This document shows, piece after piece, positions 23,205 through 32,257 of a stretch of 64,000 bases of DNA. A model generated the notes under the pieces. The model had not been told where the DNA came from. It did not search any database and worked only from the letters and a program-made list of their open reading frames with translations. Positions within the stretch are counted from its first letter, which is position 1, and the number at the start of each line of letters is the position of its first letter. The position numbers were made by a program, and so were the translations under genes. Origin of the DNA: Alisma plantago-aquatica (lineage: Eukaryota > Streptophyta > Magnoliopsida > Alismatales > Alismataceae); the NCBI GenBank assembly GCA_963693085.1, contig OY856412.1, positions 344,892,957 through 344,956,956 on the forward strand, read 5' to 3'.

Positions 23205-24224
23205 TTAGATGTAATCCTTTGCTCGTTCGTCGATTGGTTCATCAACTGATTGGTTTGTTAGAGCAATTTCCAAGGGATCATTTGATTCATGATGATCTTG
23301 GGTCAGAAGTGACATTTGCTCAATGCAGTCAATCAAATATACTTCTTCTTCCATACTTGGTATTCTCATACTTTTAAATATTTTGAATTCGAGAGTTTCT
23401 TTGCCTAATCTGAGCAGTAAGGTACCAGCTTCAACATCAATTAGGGCTCTTGCAGTGGCGAGGAACGGACGATAAAAAATGAGAGGGTATATGGTATCTT
23501 CTTTTATATCCATAATGACAAAGTCGCATGGAACATATGTGTCCTTGCCTACCTTGACCGGGACATCTTCGAGGATTCCTAACAGTCATTTTATCGAATT
23601 GTCTGCGAGCTGTATAGTCATGCCAGTAGGAAGCAAGTATGCAAACCCTAGTCTTTTACACAGGCTTAGTGGCATAATGGAGATGCTTGCGTCGAGATCT
23701 GCCAAACCTTTCTTGCATGATGAGTCGCCAATGTGACATGAAATTCCAACGGAGCTTGGGTCTTTTTGTTTCTTGGGCATATTGCTCAATATGATATCTG
23801 ATGTAGTTGTCTCCAGTTTTACTGTCTCATATTCCTCAGTTATATACTTCCTGGTTAGGAGTGGCTTTAGGTACTTAGTCCAGGCTGGTATCTCATCCAG
23901 AGCATCTAAGAAGGGTATATCAACATGAAGTTTCTTCATAGCCTCTTTAAACTTATTGAATCTAGTATCGAGCTTGGTTTGCCTTAGGCGGGATGGGAAC
24001 GATATACGAGGCTTATATACAGGAATACCAGGTTCTGGTGTTTTATTTTCTTCATCAGTAGATTTCTCAGGACTTCCCTTATATGTATTATCTTCTTTTG
24101 ATTGAGACTCTAGTGTTGTTGAGTTTTGGACAATCACAGGTTCATCTTCATTTGTAATAACCATAGGTGTCTCTATTGAGGGATCTGAATAGTCTTTTCC
24201 TGACCTGGTGGTGACTGCCTTCAA
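23205..24224 (-). pseudogene. G aspartic protease region
   Basis: Begins with KAVTTRSGKDY, a marker of Athila/Tat-type gag-protease junctions. An acidic linker follows, then the protease with active-site segment LADLDASISIMP (the family has DLGAS, so G is replaced by D) and LCKRLGFAYLLPTGMTIQLADNS. TGA at 23583-23585 (IK-stop-LLGILEDV, from CGA) interrupts the domain, which resumes with PVKVGKDTYVPCDFVIMDI and LGRPFL-like FYRPFLATARALID. It is in the same frame as gag. The G-to-D change next to the catalytic D would probably inactivate it. Confidence 0.8.
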
Positions 24225-25163
24225 CTATTCAGGATGCTTGGGATTGTTCTCGGGTTGGCCAGCAAAGACTCTTGCGGGTGGCATTATGCTAGCTGCAAGT
24301 TTAGCTAGTTGAGATTCAATAGCCTTCTGTTGAGCTTGTTGGTTGGCTATCATAGTTTGCTGAGTTTGCAACATTTTTTCAATGGCTGATAGCTTGTCAT
24401 CAGAAGAGATGGTTCCTTCTTGTTGCCCTTGCTATTGATTAAGATTTTGATACTGAGAGTTGTTTTGATAGTTATTGTAGTTCCTATTCTGAAAGTTTCC
24501 CTTGAAATTTCCTTGATTCCCAAAATTCTATTGTTGATTATACTGGAATCCTGGTGGGCCTCTTGGTTGATTGTTTGAACCAAATTGATGCGAGTTTACT
24601 GCTCCAGAGGGGTTTCCATATTGAAAACCTGGTTGAATCCTATTCTGATTCGGATTGTAATAACTTTGCCCAGGAATTGTGTTGATAGCATTAAGATTTT
24701 CCATCTGACCATTATCTCCTTGTCCACATACATTGCTCAGTACAACGTCATAGAGAACATTTCATGATAAAGTGGAATGATCGATTCTCTTACTTGCTTC
24801 ACAGAATAGGGAAGTGGACTTGACCTATTCCGGTTGCCGAGTCGGTGAACGTCCTCTTCCAATAGCAGCTAGTGATGATTCAATATGGTCTTTCTTGGCA
24901 ACTAAGACCTTCAAGGTTTCAGCGATAGACTTGTACTCAGGAATAGCTTTGGAAATAGCTACCTTCAAGACTCATTTACCTATAGATCTACCCCAATTGG
25001 CTTGATTTTCTGCTCCCAGGGTGACGACTCTCCAAGCGTTGTCATAACTTTGACGCATGAAGTTTCCTCCAGATGAGGAATCTAGAAACATCTTGATATC
25101 ATCATCCACACCCCTATAGAAAATTTCGATGAGTTGATTCTTAGGAATTTCGTGGTGTGGACA
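24225..25163 (-). pseudogene. G gag C-terminal half and Asn/Gln-rich linker
   Basis: Same frame as gag and protease. It reads PHHEIPKNQLIEIFYRGVDDDIK, then ENQANWGRS, then a long N/Q/G-rich stretch (GNFKGNFQNRNYNNYQN) and DKLSAIEKMLQTQQTMIANQ, ending before KAVTTRSGK. No CCHC knuckle is present, as is usual for this group. Stops are TGA near 24973 (from CGA) and several TAG (from CAG), all consistent with C-to-T change. Confidence 0.75.
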
Positions 25164-25760
25164 TTAGCGTAGAAGCTCTTTGTACCTATCCCACGCTTCA
25201 GCGAGAGTTTCTCCAGGAATTTGAGTGAAATTTGTTATCTGGCCCCTAATTTCATATGTAAGAGATGGAGGATAGAACTTTTCTAGAAACACATTTTGGA
25301 ATTGTTCCCAGGTGGTGATGGGTATTTCACTTTGTAATGAATTGTACCAACTTATGGCTCTATCAGCAAGGGAATACTTGAAGAGACGGAGTCGAATGAC
25401 ATCATCCGTGACTCCATTTTGCTTTGTCATAGCAGATAGATCGATGAATCTCAGAAGATGTTCTCGACTGTCCTCTGCTTGTTTGCCATAGAAAGGGTTG
25501 TTTTGAAGCAATGTGATCCAATGTGCCCTAATCTCAAAATTGGCAGCATTGATGGGAGGAGGATGTACTGGATGATGAACATTCACATCTTTCGGGATTG
25601 AGAACTCTCTAAGATCCTTTTGTAGTTCAGCTGCTTGCACTACTGCTTGTGCTGCTAGGATTTCCTGTTGAACCACAGCCCTGGCTTCTTGCATGAGCCT
25701 CTCTCTTTTTGCATTGATGGATTGAGCCACCCTTCAGGTTACCTCTTCTTCTTGAGCCAT
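25164..25760 (-). pseudogene. gag: G gag, N-terminal capsid part
   Basis: Starts at ATG 25758-25760 (MAQEEEVT), then an immediate TGA in place of a probable CGA; the rest is open to 25164. The retrotransposon gag domain reads WITLLQNNPFYGKQAEDSREHL, DDVIRLRLFKYSLADRAISWY, TTWEQFQNVFLEKFYPP and ETLAEAWDRYKELLR. This forms the particle shell. A 274-bp leader separates it from the right LTR. It is in the same frame as protease, indicating one gag-pol polyprotein in the ancestor. Confidence 0.88.
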
Positions 25761-26012
25761 CCTTGCTTGATTCTCTCTGATCTGATGATGGAAAGTTCTG
25801 TCAATTTTGGGATCAAAGCTCGTTGTGAGTTCGAGGTTGTCCGAACAGTGCATACACTATGCCTTGGGTTGTACCTGAAAATTAGAAAGATTTTGAAAAT
25901 GAGATCCACAAAGTAGATTCAAATTCAAGTAGATGACCGATTGTTTCAAAATAAAAAGCAAAATCCTAGATTAGTCTTAAAAGAACTAGATTTGACTGAG
26001 TGATTCCGTTTT

Positions 26013-26029
26013 CCCCTACAATGGTGCCA
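26013..26029 (-). other. G primer-binding site (Asp-tRNA type)
   Basis: On the element strand this reads TGGCACCATTGTAGGGG, five bases inside the 5' LTR. It corresponds to TGGCGCCGTTGCCGGGG, the complement of plant Asp-tRNA 3' end used by Athila/Tat elements. Four substitutions are visible, two of them CpG decay (CG to CA). Confidence 0.75.
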
Positions 26030-27398
26030 AAATTTGACGTGGTATTTTTGAACGCACTAACAAACTCCCTCGGGGATGAAATCCCCCAGATTTTACCAAA
26101 ACCAAAGTGCAATAATACCACCCGCAAGCAGACGAGTCTTATCGTAGTATAGTTAAGGATCGAACCCAAAGGACAATGTTTTTAAGAATCCTTGTCAGTC
26201 GAATCTAGCTCAAGTAAAACTAATATTTAGAACAATTGGTTGATTTGAGGTTACTTAGACTAATTGCAAGAAAGTAAAAGCTAAAATAAAGTTGGGGTTT
26301 AGATCAATGATATGGAATCGCTGGGATGGTACTGGGTTTCACCACCGCTACACACACAAACATATTCAATCATGAACAATACAGACAAGATATAACAATC
26401 CAAGTAGAGCTACTGCAAAACCCCCCATATGGGCGTTAGGTTTGCGTAAGCATCACCTTAGGCATCATATGTCTCGTCACCATCCGGATCACTTACTTAC
26501 AGCTCTGAAGATATAGAAATCCAACAAAGGTTGTGGGCCCCCTATACAGGTGTTAGGCACACAGAAGCGTCATTGAAGGCTAGATGGCTCATCCCCTCGC
26601 GGATCATACACTTACGACCTTGATGGAATCCCATCCTATTTCTAGTTTGGAAGTCAGCCGCATTAACCGATAAGCAAGCAGGCGGTTAATATACGAGCAG
26701 ACATCGACGATTAACAAGAAGATACAAAATCCAACTAAGGTTGTGAACGCCCTATACAGGCGTTAGGCGTACAGAAGCATCACCGAAGGCTAGATAGCTC
26801 GTCCCCTCGTGGATCATACACTTACGACCTCAACAAATCCTTTCCGAAGTTCTCGTCAAGTAGTCAAACTTGTTAAACGACATTCAATCCTATATATAGA
26901 TGTTCTCGCAACATAGGAAGAACAAAGATGAAAGCAGGCAATTAATCAAACTATGAACATAATGATTAACAACAAATGAAGAGTTATATACATTGCCATG
27001 GAGAGTTTAACAAAAGAACATGGTTTGCCTGGGCAGCAAGGCTAGTCCCCGCACCCCAATGAAATGGTACTACTCGCTCATGATGCGAGAGACAAGAAGA
27101 GTGAGAAAGAGAGAGAAATCTGCCCTGAACTCGGTGTAGAAGGTAGTCGCATTTCGGTGACGAAGATACATCCTCCTACGTCGTGTTGGAGTAGATCTGG
27201 ACGTGAACGGGAGCTGCCAAGGCAGACCAGACAGTCTCCCTTGCTCCGTCTTCAGTCTCTCCTCAGCCTCCTTGGTTGCAACACGGGCAGTAGGTGGAAT
27301 GGAACTGGCTTAAACTGGACTGGATTTGGATCAAAACTATGTTCGGGCAGCCTGGCAGCGTCCGGATTTGATGCCCCAAATGAGGACCCTTGGGGTCC

Positions 27399-27406
27399 TA
27401 TTTATA
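27399..27406 (-). promoter_or_regulatory. TATA box in right G LTR
   Basis: TATAAATA on the minus strand, in the same surroundings as 18003-18010. It lies about 210 bp downstream (element orientation) of the dyad repeat array. Confidence 0.75.
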
Positions 27407-27618
27407 GGCACAGATCTGTCCCAAACGGCCTTGGTGTTGGTTTCTAAATATCTCATGCAAACGGTTTGATTCACCATTCGGTCTTAATGTTGGCAGCAGC
27501 GAATCAGTTTGGAAAATATCTCGTCTAAACGGTCTTCTATTCAGCCACTCAATCGGTCTTCGTGTGAATAAGCAGTAAATGGTCTTTGGTGTGCGGCATT
27601 CGGTCTTTGCAATCGCAG

Positions 27619-27933
27619 CAAACGGTCTTGAGACCGCATGGACTCAAACGGTCTTGAGACCGCCGCATGGGCTCAAACGGTCTTGAGACCGCATGGGCTC
27701 AAACGGTCTTGAGACCACATGGGCTCAAATGGTCTTGAGACCGCATGGGCTCAAATGGTCTTGGGACCGCATGGGCTCAAATGGTCTTGGGACCGCATGG
27801 ACTCAAACGGTCTTGGGACCGCATGGGATCAAACGGTCTTGGGACCACATGAGCTCAAACGGTCTTGGGACCGCATGGGCTCAAGCGGTCTTGGGACCGC
27901 ATGGGCTCAAACGGTCTTGGGACCTCATGGGCT
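27619..27933. repeat. Twelve 26-bp tandem repeats with central dyad (right G LTR)
   Basis: Same unit as 18223-18482 but twelve copies. The second carries three extra bases (accgCCGcatgg). Units toward one end have TTGAGACC centres and toward the other TTGGGACC, the same polarity as in the left LTR, so the array predates the insertion. The continuous open frame here (MGSNGLETAW-type repeats) follows from the 26-bp periodicity and is not a gene. Confidence 0.95.
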
Positions 27934-28165
27934 CAAATAGCTTGGTTAGATTTCTTGATCGGAGCTAGAGATGAAGTTGGACCTTTACTACTTGTTCAGT
28001 TCTGTTGAAACCTGCATTAAATGAACAATATTTAGTTAAAACCTTGATAATCAAATCAGCTAAGTAGTTTTACACATTATGATTAATATTGAGTGAAATA
28101 GTATGAATAGAGTTGCATTGGTCCCGAAGTGATAATTTAATTTCATCATGAATATACGTTCATCA

Positions 28166-28170
28166 AACCT
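28166..28170. repeat. Target-site duplication of G (right)
   Basis: AACCT, matching 16634-16638. Confidence 0.95.
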
Positions 28171-29335
28171 AATGTTCAGATAATGAGCCATAATCTAGAA
28201 TATGACATCAGTAAGATAAACATAAGGCAAGAATACAAGTAATCATGAAAATACCTTAATGAGATAAGCAAACCCTAATGAACACGATTAGGGTTAAGAT
28301 GAGATGTAAGATGATGTGAACCTGATGATGGTACATGATCTTGTCTTGATCAAGGTTTGACCAAAGATATAGATGACATCAGGAATATATGGTTTAGATT
28401 ATCTCTTCATCAAGGTACACCATTACCTCTCGCTTGGCTTATTATACATTATGCTTGTGTTATATGGTAGTAAATACTTGGCATATGGTATTGATTGAAA
28501 TGATTGTCTTGTATGATAATTTGCTTGAATTTCCATACTTATTGCTATATGTATACCTTGAACACCTACAAACATAATATAGATGTTCCATCATAAGATA
28601 GCTCATAAAACACTTGGTGGTAGAGCGCATGCATAATGATCACAAACCACTTGGTGGTAGATCATGTGATGGTTGTATAATGATCACAAACCACTTGGTG
28701 GTACATCATAAGGCCTAAAGACGTCAAAGCCTTGGTGGCAGACGCACGAGATATATGATGGAAATGTGCTTAAAATATGTGTTCTCATTAGCTAATGAAT
28801 ATCTCTGTGAAAGTATATGCTTTTCTTATAATTTTCTATTAATGCCTAGTATTAGTTTTATCTTATTGCCAAGATATGATGAGATGTATATAAATGACAC
28901 ATAGGTGTACTCAGTACAATATTCTTTAATATTGTGCTGACGTGTATCACATGTAATCTTTTGTTTAGGTTGTGGTTATGCTCTTGAAGATCCAATATAG
29001 TGAGAGTTGTCTGGCAAGCTGATGTACAGGTGGACCTGTTCTCTTAAGATCTTGTTGATTAGTGGTAGTACATGTATATGTAAAAGTTTGTTATTCAATA
29101 TGTAATATCAAATGTTGTAACAATTCATGTTGTAATTATATATTGAATGGTGAACATGTGTGTATGGTTTTATTATTGTTCATGTACATGTACTACTGAT
29201 TGTTTCCTTCTGACTCCATTGATTTTCTCTTTCTTAGCCTAATGTGTTATGTTTAAATTGGGATTCTCACTGAGGTGAGGGTCTCAATTTGGATGTCACA
29301 CATCAGATTAAGTTTTAGAAAATCTGGGGACGTCA
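28171..29335 (+). repeat. N right (3') LTR, second part
   Basis: Continues the LTR interrupted at 16638 and matches about 11199-12360. It includes the ACCACTTGGTGGT dyads (28607-28705) and the final CTGGGGACGTCA. Sequence after 29335 is copia E1, so the LTR end is defined by divergence from the left LTR, whose next bases lead into the primer site. Confidence 0.85.
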
Positions 29336-30191
29336 TTTGCAATATGCTCAAGGGGTTCAAGAAGTAGGACTCAATCAGAGAAAATCTATCCATATTGCAT
29401 GGGATTAGTCTCTCAAGATCCTAGTATTCCAATCATTGTGAAGAATGGGAAACCATGAATTAGATGCATATACATCTTCCATTGGATTTATCATGTATGT
29501 AATGTTATGTACTCATCATGTGTCTCGTTTGTATTAGAAATGACAAGAGGATATGTAATCATCCAATTGTCTCGTTTGTATTGGACATGGTGATATGATA
29601 TCTGTCAGATCCTAAAGGTCACTATAATGCTATAAAAACATCCTTAAGTACTTGAGAAGTACTAAAAGAATTAGTTCCCGATGATGGAAATAAGAAAGAA
29701 TCTGGTGTAAAGGGTTACACCAATGCAAGCTTCAAAAATGACAAATAAAATTAATGACCAAAATCCAAATTAGTGTTTGACCTTAAAACAAGAATGAAAG
29801 GCTAGAAAAGTTTTGAGCTAAAGAAAGTTGTTTAATTCTACAATAGAAGTTGAGTACCTGGATGGTTTGAGAACAATTGAGGATATTATATGGATCAAGA
29901 AGTTCATATAGAAGATCATGAGGGAGGTTCCAACCATTAATGACATAGTTGAGATATTGTATCAACAATGGAGCTACTAGTTAGGAAAAGAATCCCAGAT
30001 AGCATGCTAGGACACTTCCATCTGATACGAGAAGTCTTATAGTGAGGTCATGTGAAACTTGTAATATACGACTAGGAGAAAACATTGCTAACCCTCTATA
30101 TAATCTCTTGTGTAGTAGAAACATGATGGACATGTTATCATTACTTGCAATAATATTCATGGGTGATTGGCTCTAAGTGCATGTGGGAGTT
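29336..30191 (+). pseudogene. E1 RNase H remnant and polypurine tract
   Basis: Resumes the copia pol after N. Frames read MLKGFKK, SILHGISLSR, then MYVMLCT, ELVPDD..KESGVKGYTNASFKND, HFHLIREV and IANPLYNLL. These are the C-terminal landmarks of plant copia RNase H (MLKRFN, HGISLS, AMLCTRPD, VKGYTDASF, HLIRE, IADPLTKPL). Roughly 16-20 codons expected between IGIEIY (9265) and MLKGFK are missing at the junction. The polypurine-like GTGGGAGTT directly precedes the LTR at 30192. Stops are scattered throughout. Confidence 0.75.
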
Positions 30192-32240
30192 TGTTGGTAT
30201 GTATGCCCAGAGAGCCAATCTATGATTATTGGAATGCGTCATTAGATACCTGATTTGATAATGATAAAGGTAATTCCATGTATTATGTTTGTCTCAATCA
30301 TGATATGATGACACATACTTAGTAGATGTCTAAAGAATGATGTTACTCAATGAAGTATGTCTTTAGGTTGATTATCAGAACAATAAGACCATATGTATGA
30401 TAAGATTACATACATTGTCGTTATGTCACTAGTCAGATATTACTATCGAATTAGAATAGACATAAATCATACATAATACTAGAGTGTGTGTTGACTGATG
30501 ACAAATTCTCTTTAGTCCTGATATATGATATCAAGTCAAGCACATAAGTACATGAACAGTGTATCACACATGCCCACCTTGAGAGTGATGCATGTATACC
30601 TAGGAATGGTAGTCAGAATCAACTCTCATAGTGATAGTGGGGATTTTAGTTCGTAGCCCTGAATCCATTACACTCATCACATGTCCTTTGTTGGACTTTG
30701 ACATCACCCAACATAACCTTGAATAAGGGTTTCCATGAAGATGATGCTAGGGTACTCTATGACACATGGGAACTGCATGTCAGTGATATCAATGGGATTT
30801 GTCCCTTCAATAAGAGTTTGATATCCAAGCCACTCGATACGTGAGAATGAGAAATATACAACCATATTATTGTGATTTAGTATGTAATATGCACACTCAT
30901 ATGCATCTGAGACAGTCTGCTCTAGTTTAAGGAACATGGATTAAACGTTGAGGGTTGATGATTCCATGCCTCAAGTTAAATCCTAATATCAGAGACAAAG
31001 AAACTATATGATCAAGGTAAGACTGATAATGGATTGTAGGTTGAAGTTGTTCTCCAACTTTCCAAACTACTTGGGTAGTAATGATGTGTTGCTAGATATC
31101 GCACAACTTCTGATGTCATAAGTTGGTTATGGACATTCAATTCCAACATAATTTGGGGCCTATGGGGTTACACATATATAATGCACTTGGAGTAGGATTT
31201 TATTCATGAATTATGTTTAACTTGATTATGAAAAGTATTTAGGTATTAAATTAAACAATTGTGGCTTAAAATTGACTAAGTGGACTATGAACCAATCAGT
31301 TCAAGTGTTGAACAGATGGATTATAGTGTCAGGTTCATTAGAAACAAAAATAGGTTGAATATTTGCATGAACTAGACATGTGAAACAACCATTTCATGAT
31401 GTGAACCAAATTATTCATTGTTTAGGTTGTCTGGTTCAACGATCAATTCGATTGGGTCAAGGATTTGATGATGACATCATCTATTACATTAATCGAATAT
31501 TGAATACCAATTTCATACTGAACATTAAAGTACATGAATCGGCCGATTCAACAAATGAATCAACCAGTTCACCTCTAAATTGACTGGTTGGATAATAAAC
31601 CTTTTAGTTAATGATGCATAGTTTCTAGAAAATTTGTAAATTATGGATCTTCGACTCCCACACCGACTAGAAACCATGACCATGGTATCTCCTATAAATA
31701 GAGCAGTATTGGGAGCTCCCGAGACACAACAATAATATTTCACAATTGTTGTCCTCTCTAGTTGTAGTTACCAATAGACAGCTCAAGCAAGTCCTACCTA
31801 TAAAAGGGAGGAATAACAAGGGACATACAATTGTGGAAGAGAGAATCAATCCTAGAAGATTGATTTTTGAAAGGAGAACCCCTTCTTATTGGCTATGGTA
31901 GTACAATGTGGAGTTATCAGTGGTCCTCATGGACTACTATAGAGATGAGGAGGTTGTTGTTTGCCACTAGGAGGATGCCATCAGCCATCACATGTGGTGA
32001 TGCACATGAGGTCGTTTTTGATGACTATTTGAGTGCTACTTGAAGAAGAAGCACATTTCTACTTGAATAAGAAGCATGTTACTACAGGAAGAGTTGTCGC
32101 GAACTTGCTCCAGGACCATGTATAACTCTTGTTATCTTCCATCCTAGATACATTGTTTTTTATGAAATCTCGCAGATTAGGGAGTCGGGCATTAAAATTT
32201 TTGTTTTCAGTGCCATATTTGTGGCCTCAAGTTTGCAACA
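30192..32240 (+). repeat. E1 right (3') LTR
   Basis: Begins TGTTGGTATGTATGCCCAGA and ends GTTTGCAACA. It carries the shared TATA segment at 31693-31700. Followed by ATAAC, the decayed partner of ATCAT at 3011-3015. Confidence 0.85.
31693..31700 (+). promoter_or_regulatory. TATA box of E1 3' LTR
   Basis: TATAAATA followed by GAG, at the same place as in the other three copia LTRs. Being in the 3' LTR it would read outward into E2. Confidence 0.65.
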
Positions 32241-32257
32241 ATAACACCTCTTGTTAT
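32241..32257. repeat. 17-bp sliver of copy A between E1 and E2
   Basis: ATAACACCTCTTGTTAT. Copy B at ~43486 has CATACCTCTTGTGAC in the corresponding place. The first five bases are the E1 duplication and the last five (GTTAT) the E2 duplication. Confidence 0.75.

Larger units (their letters stand above)
16639..28165 (-). mobile_element. G: Athila/Tat-like Ty3-gypsy retrotransposon, nested in the N 3' LTR
   Basis: An 11,527-bp element in minus orientation. The LTRs at 16639-18712 (2074 bp) and 26035-28165 (2131 bp) are flanked by AACCT. In element orientation they run TGATGAACG...CACGTCA. An Asp-tRNA-type primer site adjoins the right LTR and a GGGG-containing polypurine tract adjoins the left one. 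A single gag-protease-RT-RNase H-integrase frame spans ~25760-20219 on the minus strand. It has one frameshift and about a dozen stops. No envelope-like frame lies between integrase and the polypurine tract. By eye the LTRs differ at about 18 of the first ~178 aligned positions. Confidence 0.93.
26035..28165 (-). repeat. G LTR, right copy (5' LTR of the element)
   Basis: Same ends as the left copy, followed by the AACCT duplication at 28166-28170. It is 57 bp longer, almost all from two more 26-bp repeat units plus a 3-bp insertion in one unit. This LTR would have driven transcription of G. Confidence 0.93.
9266..29335 (+). mobile_element. N: large non-autonomous long-LTR retrotransposon (LARD-like) nested in E1
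   Basis: The LTRs are 9266-12360 (3095 bp) and 14667-29335. The second is ~3137 bp once the nested element G and one target duplication are removed. Both begin TG (TGCTAAAGACTGG / TGTGAAAGACTGG) and end in GGGGACGTCA. A Met-tRNA primer site follows the left LTR. The 2.3-kb internal region has no recognisable gag or pol. The 3' end (TTCAAGGACGAAAGTTC...TTTTAAG) resembles the end of Del/Tekay chromoviruses, so N may be a non-autonomous relative using such a partner. No clear target duplication: the flanks are TCTAT and TTTGC. Confidence 0.8.
3016..32240 (+). mobile_element. E1: Ty1-copia retrotransposon (Angela/Tork-like), split by a nested insertion
   Basis: Two ~2.05-kb LTRs (3016-5058 and 30192-32240) flank the element. 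A primer-binding site follows the left LTR and a polypurine tract precedes the right one. With the 20-kb insertion N (9266-29335) removed, the internal region is about 5.06 kb. It carries copia domains in the expected order: gag, zinc-knuckle relic, integrase, reverse transcriptase, RNase H. All are crowded with stops and frameshifts, so the element cannot be autonomous. The flanks ATCAT and ATAAC are a decayed 5-bp target duplication; the unoccupied paralogue near 43490 supports this. The Angela/Tork assignment is inferred from gag and RT wording. Confidence 0.88.

Noticed and set aside
27693..27968. 91-codon open frame with repeating MGSNGL/GTAW peptide
   Set aside because: The pattern is produced by the 26-bp repeat array of the G LTR. 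The frame turns over every three units and there is no start context or family match.
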